From positions 1,555,976 to 1,619,975 of the forward strand of contig NZ_CP141212.1 of the NCBI RefSeq assembly GCF_035610345.1: 64,000 nucleotides of DNA, read 5' to 3'. The position numbers were made by a program, and so were the translations under genes. Position 1 is the first letter of the stretch. Each line of letters opens with the position of its first letter. Below the pieces are notes generated by a model. It did not search any database. It had not been told where the DNA came from and was given only the letters and a program-made list of their open reading frames with translations. Source of the stretch: Sinorhizobium meliloti (GTDB lineage: Bacteria; Pseudomonadota; Alphaproteobacteria; Rhizobiales; Rhizobiaceae). Shown in pieces: positions 58,486 to 64,000 of this stretch.

Positions 58486-59461
58486 ACACGACGCAGACGC
58501 CACCGCTCTTGCGGATGGCGGCGCAAAGCTGGTCTGCCTCGGCGCGCGTCTGCCGGCCGATGCGGGCAGCGTAGCGGCGCCTGGACCCGAAGCTGGCATT
58601 GCGCTCCCGCACCAGAACTGCCTTTTCGCTGTTGATCGGAGCGGGCAATCTTTTAACGGCATTCAGGAACAGCCGCTGCGCCATGGACTTCTGATAGTGG
58701 GCCGAAAGCTGAACGCCCCAGGGCGCCCAGACGGCTTCATCGGCGATAACCAGCTCGCGCAAGCGCCGCGTATTGGCAAGCGCGACGCAGCCATCGAGGA
58801 AGCTTTTGTCCTTGTCGAGTTCGATGTTGAGCGACTTCGGTGGGTTGTCGCGCCAGTCTTCGACCGAATAGGCGGTGATCGCCAGCACGTAATCCCGCGT
58901 TTCATAGGGTAGACGGTCCTTTTCCAGGAAGCGCTCCAGGCCTGCTTCGCCGGCATTGTAGGCCGCCGCCGCAAAACCGAGATTGCCGTACCGGGACTTG
59001 AGCTCGCTCAGATACTCGGCGGATTTGCCGAGCGCCGCCACCGCGTTGAAGCTGTCCGCCAGGCCGCGCAGCTTTGCCGTCGCGGGCATGAACTGGGCAA
59101 TTCCTTCTGCGCCCTTGGGGCTGATGGCGTCCGGCTGGAAAAGACTTTCGCGCCAGATCAGACGGGCGAAGAAAGCGGCGGGCAGATCGTTCGCCTTGGC
59201 ATAATGTTCGATGATGCCGCAGACGTCGCGGGCGAAATTGTCGGGGCTGATGCAGAGACGGAGGAAGGGGTTTGCCGTGGACACCCCCGAGTAGAGGCAC
59301 TTCCGCGGCGCAGCCGGCGCGTCGGTGCGTGCCTCCGCAGCCCCGGAGTGGGCGGAGACAAAACACATGACCACGGACAACACGGCCGCGGCGACGCGTG
59401 CCAGACGTCCCTTGAGGGTGCTCCGGATACAGCTTGTGCCTGCCTTTTCGTACTCGACCAT
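58475..59461 (-). CDS. Lytic murein transglycosylase with SPOR-like C-terminus
   Basis: 328 residues from MVEYEKAGTSC, with CGAGGG upstream (a start at 59488 is also open). A membrane anchor or signal follows (LARVAAAVLSVVMCFVSA). The SLT domain has the catalytic Glu in IWRESLFQPDA, then SPKGAEGIAQFMP and AAAYNAGEAGLERFL. The last 35 residues (YAARIGRQTRAEADQLCAAI, then GGVCVV) look like the end of a SPOR domain. It cuts peptidoglycan strands, forming anhydro-MurNAc ends. It may act at the septum if the SPOR part is functional. Confidence 0.88.
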   Translation of the reverse strand: MVEYEKAGTSCIRSTLKGRLARVAAAVLSVVMCFVSAHSGAAEARTDAPAAPRKCLYSGVSTANPFLRLCISPDNFARDVCGIIEHYAKANDLPAAFFARLIWRESLFQPDAISPKGAEGIAQFMPATAKLRGLADSFNAVAALGKSAEYLSELKSRYGNLGFAAAAYNAGEAGLERFLEKDRLPYETRDYVLAITAYSVEDWRDNPPKSLNIELDKDKSFLDGCVALANTRRLRELVIADEAVWAPWGVQLSAHYQKSMAQRLFLNAVKRLPAPINSEKAVLVRERNASFGSRRRYAARIGRQTRAEADQLCAAIRKSGGVCVVFKN

Positions 59462-59534
59462 GCGGCCCTCGGCGACCAACGAGTGCATATAGATAGCATC
59501 TTCGTTGCGGACGAGAAATCGGGCTGCAAAGCTT

Positions 59535-60044
59535 TCAGTCCGGAGAACCGGTGCGAAGGATCAGTTGCATGAAGGTGAGGTCGAGCCATCGGCCGAATTT
59601 CGTGCCGACTTCCTTCATATGGCCGGCCTCACGAAAACCGAGTTGCTCATGGAGACGGATCGACGGCAAGTTTGCCGACTCTATCCCCGCGACCATCACG
59701 TGCTTGCCAAGTGCTTCGGCCCGATCGATGAGCGCGAGCATCAGCGCCCGGCCTATGCCGCCGCCGCGCTGGTCCGTCCGCACATAGACCGAGTGCTCGA
59801 CCGTGTGCCGGTATCCGTCGAAGGCGCGCCACTCGCCGAAGGAGGCGTAGCCGACGACCTCGCCGTCAGGGGAAAGGGCGGCAAGCACCGGAAAGCCGGC
59901 AGCGTTGCGTGCTTTCAGCCAGGCTTTCCGATTGGCGACGTCGACAAGGGTCTCGTTCCAGATCGCCGTCGTGTTCGCCACAGCGTCGTTGTAGATCGCG
60001 CATATCGCCGGAAGATCGGTTTCGGCGGCATCTCTGATTTCCAT
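59535..60044 (-). CDS. GNAT acetyltransferase, phosphinothricin/methionine sulfoximine type
   Basis: 169 residues. The acetyl-CoA loop is RTDQRGGGIGRALM. PAT-type features are IYNDAVANTTAIWNE, FGEWRAFDGYRHTVEHSVYV and LHEQLGFREAGHMKEVG. Enzymes of this group acetylate phosphinothricin or methionine derivatives; the native substrate in rhizobia is unclear. It is followed on the same strand (after 55 bases upstream) by an aminoglycoside phosphotransferase-like gene. Confidence 0.88.
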   Translation of the reverse strand: MEIRDAAETDLPAICAIYNDAVANTTAIWNETLVDVANRKAWLKARNAAGFPVLAALSPDGEVVGYASFGEWRAFDGYRHTVEHSVYVRTDQRGGGIGRALMLALIDRAEALGKHVMVAGIESANLPSIRLHEQLGFREAGHMKEVGTKFGRWLDLTFMQLILRTGSPD

Positions 60045-60099
60045 ACTCTTCCTCCGGGTCCAGCGGGCTTGTCAGCTCAACAGAGTTTCTCCCCGTCCA

Positions 60100-60894
60100 C
60101 TAGCCGCTCAGCTCCGCGGCTGCAATCGCGGCCACTGCCAAAGTGCTTTCCGGGCTTTCTCCGTCGCCAAGGAACCAGGCCGCCGACAGGCCGGCATAGG
60201 CGATGATCCACCGAAGGAGCCTCTTCGGCTCCAGCCGCGCCTCATGGGCGACGATTGCAAGCTGTCCGGATAGCCGCCCCGGAGCGGTTACGACGGGAAG
60301 CTCCGGATTGCAGAAAAGATTGGCGTAATCGAAACCGCGATCGCCATAGAGACCCTTGGGATCTATGGCGAGCCAGCCCCGGGCATCGAAGTCGAGAATG
60401 TTGCCGTGGTGAATGTCTCCGTGCAGTGCGACTGGCTCTTCGGGCGCGGATAGGAGATGGTGGGCGGCGTCTGCACAGGTCCTGAGAATACCGCCATGGG
60501 CGCGGGCTGCAGGGTCCAGCGCCTGGAACCAGCGCTCGAGCGGTGCGAGACCCGCAGGCATGGAGGCCCGTGGTGCATGCAACGCGGCAACGGTGCGGCA
60601 GACGATCCGGGTGGCGTCGTCGTCGCTGCCGGTCATCGCCATATGAAAAAGCGATCGGCGGCTCTCCGACCGTTCGAGGAGGATGGCGCTTTCGGTTGCG
60701 GCGTAGACCCGGGCGACGCCGTGGCCATCCCACCATCGCATCAACTGCCCACCAAATCTTTCCTCCGGCTCGTCTGCCACCTTGAGCATCGCCGGCAGGC
60801 CGCGCCAGCGAACGGGCAGGAGACGGCTCGTCCGCGTGAGGATAGGGTCGCCTTCGGGCTCTAGAGACCATTCATCGATGAAGGACGTGAACAT
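60100..60894 (-). CDS. Aminoglycoside 6-phosphotransferase-like kinase (APH(6) family)
   Basis: 264 residues of the streptomycin-6-kinase-like family. The catalytic loop is LHGDIHHGNILD and the metal-binding motif is AIDPKGLYGDRGFDY. The N-terminus has WRGLPAMLKVAD in place of the ATP lysine region. Chromosomal members are widespread in Rhizobiales and may or may not give resistance. No mobile element is near it, and its codon use matches the region. Confidence 0.85.
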   Translation of the reverse strand: MFTSFIDEWSLEPEGDPILTRTSRLLPVRWRGLPAMLKVADEPEERFGGQLMRWWDGHGVARVYAATESAILLERSESRRSLFHMAMTGSDDDATRIVCRTVAALHAPRASMPAGLAPLERWFQALDPAARAHGGILRTCADAAHHLLSAPEEPVALHGDIHHGNILDFDARGWLAIDPKGLYGDRGFDYANLFCNPELPVVTAPGRLSGQLAIVAHEARLEPKRLLRWIIAYAGLSAAWFLGDGESPESTLAVAAIAAAELSG

Positions 60895-60921
60895 CGGGGC
60901 AGCATAATCGATTCGCTGCGC

Positions 60922-60952
60922 AAGGAGCCCCGCGCATCGGGCGGGGCTCCTT
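60922..60952 (-). terminator. Hairpin after the OYE gene
   Basis: AAGGAGCCCCGC and GCGGGGCTCCTT pair perfectly around 7 bases, 14 bases after the stop of the flavin oxidoreductase. It lacks a long T-run, so the terminator call rests on position and stability. Confidence 0.7.
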
Positions 60953-60965
60953 GGTCTTTATCGAT

Positions 60966-62087
60966 TCAGGCGACGTTTTCGAGCGACGGGTAATCCGTAT
61001 AACCCTTGGCGCCGCCGCCATAGAAGGTCGCCTGGTCCGGCGCATTCAGGGGCACGTTGTCTCTCAAACGACGAACGAGATCCGGATTGGCGATGAAGGG
61101 TTTGCCGAAAGCAACCAGATCGGCTTCGCCGTTTTCGACCGTCTTCAGCGCCAGATCGCGATCGTAACCGTTGTTCGTCATCCAGGCTGCCCTGCCGCCG
61201 GCGGCTGCGTAGGCGGCACGGAGGCTTGTGTAGTCGAAGGGCCGGTCACCCTGCTGATGGTCGCGCGCCCCACCGGTAGCGCCCTCGATCACGTGCACAT
61301 AGGCGAGCGGATAGCGGGCCAGGCCCTCGGCGACATAGGTGAAGAGCGGCTGCGGATCCGGATCGAAGGCGTCGTTGGCGGGGGTCACGGGAGAGATGCG
61401 GATCCCGACCCGGCCAGCGCCGATCTCCTTGGTAACGGCATCGACCACCTCGAAGAGGAAGCGGGCGCGGTTCTCGATCGAGCCGCCGTAGGCGTCCGTG
61501 CGCTGATTGGACCCGGAGCGCAGGAACTGGTCGATCAGATAGCCGTTGGCAGCATGGATCTCGACGCCGTCGAAACCGGCTTCGATCGCGGCCCGAGAAG
61601 CTTTGCGGTAATCCTCGACGATTCCGCCGATCTCCGCCAGTTCGAGCGCCCTCGGTTCGGAGGTTTCGGCAAAGCTGCCGGTCCCATCGGGATTGACGAG
61701 ATAGGTCTTCGATTTTGCGCGGATAGCGGAAGGGGCGACCGGTTTGCCGCCCTGCGGCTGGAGCGAGTCGTGGGATATCCGCCCGACATGCCACATCTGC
61801 ACGACGATCTTGCCACCGGCTTTGTGAACCGAATCCGTGACCTTGCGCCAGCCGGCGAGGGCCTCCGGTTTGTAAAGGCCCGGCACGTCGGCATAGCCCT
61901 GGCCCTGGTGGCTTATCGCCGTCGCTTCGGTGATCAGCAGGCCGGCGGATGCGCGCTGTTCGTAATAGGCGACGTTCAGATCATTGGGCACGGCCTGGGG
62001 TGAACGGTTCCGGGTCAGAGGTGCCATCACCACGCGGTTGCTGAGGCTGATATCGCCGATCGTGATCGGGTCGAAGAGAGAGGCCAT
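60966..62087 (-). CDS. Old yellow enzyme family NADH:flavin oxidoreductase (NemA-like)
   Basis: 373 residues, FMN-binding TIM barrel. Motifs: VVMAPLTRNRS, HVGRISHDSLQPQGG, GVEIHAANGYLIDQFL and RTDAYGGSIENRARF. It reduces electrophilic alkenes, quinones or nitro compounds with NAD(P)H. It is preceded by an ArsR-type regulator on the same strand, 48 bases upstream, and the two are probably an operon that senses and removes electrophiles. Confidence 0.93.
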   Translation of the reverse strand: MASLFDPITIGDISLSNRVVMAPLTRNRSPQAVPNDLNVAYYEQRASAGLLITEATAISHQGQGYADVPGLYKPEALAGWRKVTDSVHKAGGKIVVQMWHVGRISHDSLQPQGGKPVAPSAIRAKSKTYLVNPDGTGSFAETSEPRALELAEIGGIVEDYRKASRAAIEAGFDGVEIHAANGYLIDQFLRSGSNQRTDAYGGSIENRARFLFEVVDAVTKEIGAGRVGIRISPVTPANDAFDPDPQPLFTYVAEGLARYPLAYVHVIEGATGGARDHQQGDRPFDYTSLRAAYAAAGGRAAWMTNNGYDRDLALKTVENGEADLVAFGKPFIANPDLVRRLRDNVPLNAPDQATFYGGGAKGYTDYPSLENVA

Positions 62088-62135
62088 GGATTGTCCTTTC
62101 CATTGCGGTTGAGACTTGGGAGGAAGTGGGGGAAA

Positions 62136-62426
62136 TCAGAGATCGCCGATGGTCTTCAGAAACGCTGCGATGGTCTCCTCATTGCGCCGATAGAAGACCC
62201 ACTGGCCCACGCGGCGGGTCGTCACCAGACCGGCGCGCTGCAGCACGGCGAGATGAGATGAAACCGTCGACTGCGACAGGCCGCATCTTTCGAACTGCCC
62301 TGCGCAGACGCCCATGTCGAGCGGATGCTCCTGGCCGGAGAAATGCGTCTGCGGCTCCTTCAGCCAGGTCAGGATCTCCATGCGCGTCGGATGCGCCAAT
62401 GCTTTGAGGATTTCGTCTCTATCCAT
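62136..62426 (-). CDS. ArsR family regulator
   Basis: 96 residues. The winged helix is CGLSQSTVSSHLAVLQRAGLV. It has two cysteines before the recognition helix (DMGVCAGQFERCGLS), which may sense metals or electrophiles. The usual ArsR ELCVCDL metal box is absent. It is directly upstream of the flavin oxidoreductase and next to the AbcR small RNAs and lsrB, an arrangement known from S. meliloti. A palindrome upstream may be its operator. Confidence 0.88.
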   Translation of the reverse strand: MDRDEILKALAHPTRMEILTWLKEPQTHFSGQEHPLDMGVCAGQFERCGLSQSTVSSHLAVLQRAGLVTTRRVGQWVFYRRNEETIAAFLKTIGDL

Positions 62427-62451
62427 CGTATTTCGGTGTATTTAGTTTCTT

Positions 62452-62465
62452 CGATATATATATCG
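62452..62465 (-). promoter_or_regulatory. Candidate operator of the ArsR gene
   Basis: CGATATATATATCG, a perfect 14-base palindrome 26 bases upstream of the ArsR start. It lies in an AT-rich stretch that is unusual for this GC-rich genome and could overlap the promoter. Confidence 0.5.
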
Positions 62466-62543
62466 CTAAATTCGATACAGAAAGTAACAACGTCGTGAAT
62501 ACCGAGGTCCAATTGACGTGTGAATGCCGGGCAAAACGCGGGC

Positions 62544-62659
62544 AAAAAAAGAGGGCCACAAGAAACTTGGGCCCTTTCAGTTGTGAAGGTTTCAAACCTC
62601 CAGAGGGGAACAGCTGCTGCAGCGGCTGGGGAGGAGAAAGCCGCTAGATGCACCAGCTG
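62544..62659 (-). ncRNA. Small RNA AbcR type (alpha-r15), copy 1
   Basis: On the minus strand it starts near CAGCTGGTGCATCT, carries the single-stranded TCTCCTCCCC region and CCCCTCTGGAGG, and ends in a terminator hairpin (AGGGCCCAAG, loop, CTTGTGGCCCT) with TTTTTTT. A promoter with TTGAAA-N17-CATATC lies upstream. The position between an ArsR-type gene and lsrB is the one known for AbcR1/AbcR2 (SmrC15/SmrC16) in S. meliloti. These Hfq-dependent RNAs repress ABC transporter mRNAs. The ends are estimates. Confidence 0.92.
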
Positions 62660-62664
62660 AAAAA

Positions 62665-62693
62665 GATATGGGGAGGGCCGTAGCCGCTTTCAA
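62665..62693 (-). promoter_or_regulatory. Promoter of AbcR copy 1
   Basis: Minus-strand -35 TTGAAA (62688-62693), 17-base spacer, -10 CATATC (62665-62670). The RNA start is expected about 6 bases further. Confidence 0.75.
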
Positions 62694-62743
62694 TAGCCGT
62701 TCCGAAGATTTTCGCAACTGAGGGCTGTGGGGCTCCCGCAGGC

Positions 62744-62865
62744 AAAAAAAGAGGGCCACAAGAAAACTTGGGCCCTTGTAGTTGTGAAGGTAATTAAAAC
62801 CTCCAGAGGGGAACAGCTGCTGCGGTGGCACTGGGAGGAGAAGCCACCAAAGATGCATCAGCTGA
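62744..62865 (-). ncRNA. Small RNA AbcR type (alpha-r15), copy 2
   Basis: Parallel to copy 1 about 200 bases upstream: starts near CAGCTGATGCATCT, carries GGCTTCTCCTCCCAG and CCCCTCTGGAGG, and ends in an almost identical terminator hairpin followed by TTTTTTT. The first stem differs (GGTGGC with GCCACC) from copy 1 (AGCGGC with GCCGCT), with compensating changes. Its promoter has TTGCCG-N17-CATACC. Confidence 0.92.
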
Positions 62866-62869
62866 GTGT

Positions 62870-62898
62870 GGTATGCTGCTTTTTTGGGCTGTCGGCAA
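62870..62898 (-). promoter_or_regulatory. Promoter of AbcR copy 2
   Basis: Minus-strand -35 TTGCCG (62893-62898), 17-base spacer, -10 CATACC (62870-62875). It has the same geometry as copy 1 with weaker hexamers, so the two RNAs could be expressed differently. Confidence 0.65.
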
Positions 62899-63069
62899 TC
62901 ATTTAATATGCATGACAGCCATGCCGTTTGCGCATCGCTGCTCATTTTTGCAGCGCACAAGGATGCGCTTCGCGAGGAGCTTCGCTCTCGCTCGAAAAGA
63001 GACATGCAATAACAAAGGCTTACGCAAGAAGCTGGCATTTGCTCACAAATCGGGCAATTGAACGGAACG

Positions 63070-63978
63070 TCAAAAGTTCCAGTTTCTCGCTTTAGCGACG
63101 ATGTAATCGCGGAAGACTTTCAGCTTCGCCGCGTTCTTCAATTCGTCCGGATAGCAGAAATAGGTATCGAAAGAGGGGATGTCTGCGCTTATCGGCAGTT
63201 GAATGAGACCGGGATCGCGGCCGACGATATAGTCCGGAAGCATGGCGATGCCGATGCCGAGCAGGCAGGCGCGCTTGATCGATGTCTGGCTGTTGATCTG
63301 CAGATGCGATATGCGCGGATTGTCGGAATCCCGTCCGGCAATCTCCAGCCAGTTCACGTCGAGCAGATAGTTGGGGGCGGGCTCGCCGAAGGTGATGATC
63401 CGGTGATTGTCGAGATCGTCAAGCGACTGCGGCTCGCCATATTTGTTGATGTAGGACGGCGCGGCATAGACATGCATGTGCACGGTGAAGAGCTTGCGCT
63501 GGATCAGATCCGACTGTTGCGGCTGCCGCAGCCTGATGGCGCAGTCCGCATGACGCATGTTCACGTCCAGTTCCTCGTTGTCGAGGATGAGCTGTACCTG
63601 GATTTCCGGATACAAGGACATGAATTCCTGGATCTTGTCGGTCAGCCACCCCTGGCCGAGGCCGACCGTGGTCGTGATCCGCAACTTGCCGCTCGGCTTG
63701 TCCGTCGTCTCGCTAAGCTGCGCCTTGACGCTTTCGAGCTTCATCAGCACGTCGTGCGCGGTGCGATAGAGCATTTCGCCCTGTTCGGTGAGGATCAGGC
63801 CGCGGGCGTGCCGATGAAAGAGCTTGATACCGACATCCTGCTCGAGCGAACTGACCTGCCGGCTGATCGCCGACTGCGAAAGGTGGAGTTTGTCTGCCGC
63901 GTGCGTGAACGAGCCAGCCTCGGCCGCCGCATGGAAAATGCGCAGTTTGTCCCAGTCCAGCGACATAGAATCCCCCAT
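63070..63978 (-). CDS. lsrB: LysR family regulator LsrB
   Basis: 302 residues if the start is MGDSMSLDWD; Met5, with GGGGGA just before it, is the alternative. The N-terminal winged helix is FHAAAEAGSFTHAADKLHLSQSAISRQV. Cysteines lie at 146 (HADCAIRL), 238 (KRACLLG) and 275 (YFCYPDE); those at 146 and 238 agree with the numbering I recall for S. meliloti LsrB, a redox-responsive regulator of glutathione and lipopolysaccharide genes needed for symbiosis. AbcR genes follow on the same strand. Confidence 0.9.
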   Translation of the reverse strand: MGDSMSLDWDKLRIFHAAAEAGSFTHAADKLHLSQSAISRQVSSLEQDVGIKLFHRHARGLILTEQGEMLYRTAHDVLMKLESVKAQLSETTDKPSGKLRITTTVGLGQGWLTDKIQEFMSLYPEIQVQLILDNEELDVNMRHADCAIRLRQPQQSDLIQRKLFTVHMHVYAAPSYINKYGEPQSLDDLDNHRIITFGEPAPNYLLDVNWLEIAGRDSDNPRISHLQINSQTSIKRACLLGIGIAMLPDYIVGRDPGLIQLPISADIPSFDTYFCYPDELKNAAKLKVFRDYIVAKARNWNF

Positions 63979-64000
63979 AAAGGCTCAGCCGGAAAAGCTT

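Noticed and set aside
60100..60894. Acquired antibiotic-resistance island
   Set aside because: No integrase, transposase, direct repeats or composition change around the APH-like and GNAT genes.

Overview
This window is chromosomal DNA from an alphaproteobacterium of the Rhizobiales, most likely Sinorhizobium (Ensifer) of the S. meliloti/medicae group. The case rests on exoR (268 codons), an lsrB-type LysR gene with cysteines at 146 and 238, a B12-dependent class II ribonucleotide reductase, a fused secDF, GAAC-N7-GAAC LexA sites, CTATAT-type -10 boxes, and two tandem pairs of small RNAs of rhizobial families (alpha-r14/SmrC14/NfeR1 and alpha-r15/AbcR). The window is almost entirely core chromosome. 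I see no transposase, integrase, prophage or CRISPR array.

Layout. 1-4.6 kb: end of a FadL-type porin, exoR, xthA and cls. 4.6-16.9 kb: erpA, dgt, argS, a large SPOR-domain protein, nagZ, scpA, scpB, an orphan ABC ATPase, tatABC. 17-22.6 kb: serS, surE, pcm, an unknown gene, and an NlpD-like LysM/M23 lipoprotein. 22.6-31 kb: a DUF815 ATPase, yajC, secDF, then homologues of two mitochondrial complex I assembly factors (NDUFAF3-like and NDUFAF6-like), a 236/237-bp tandem repeat, a small membrane protein and trmFO. 31-34.5 kb: two DUF1127 miniproteins, two anti-Shine-Dalgarno small RNAs, tRNA-Leu(UAG), tig. 34.7-39.3 kb: gcvTHP behind a tandem glycine riboswitch. 39.5-43.3 kb: a copper-handling gene pair, three tiny lipoproteins that are easy to miss, and a GST. 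43.5-53.3 kb: nrdJ with two NrdR-like boxes, a DUF72 gene, uvrA and ssb divergent around a LexA box, and a MarC protein. 53.6-64 kb: gyrA, a divergent LysR/NAD(P)-epimerase pair, a lytic transglycosylase, GNAT and APH(6)-like genes, an ArsR-OYE operon, the AbcR pair and lsrB.

How the genes fit together. Themes are envelope biogenesis and export (Tat, SecDF-YajC, NlpD-like, SPOR, lytic transglycosylase, NagZ, Cls), chromosome maintenance (ScpAB, GyrA, UvrA, SSB, XthA), one-carbon and nucleotide metabolism (GcvTHP, TrmFO, NrdJ, Dgt), and symbiosis-linked regulation (ExoR, LsrB, AbcR, alpha-r14). The regulatory RNAs, the glycine riboswitch, the NrdR and LexA sites and several strong hairpins are visible directly in the sequence. 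The least explained items are the three mini-lipoproteins, the 217-residue unknown protein with a perfect 19-bp hairpin across its stop codon, the long acidic SPOR protein, and the fused YcnI-PCuAC copper protein.

Starts were chosen by ribosome-binding sites and family alignment from memory. No database search was run.
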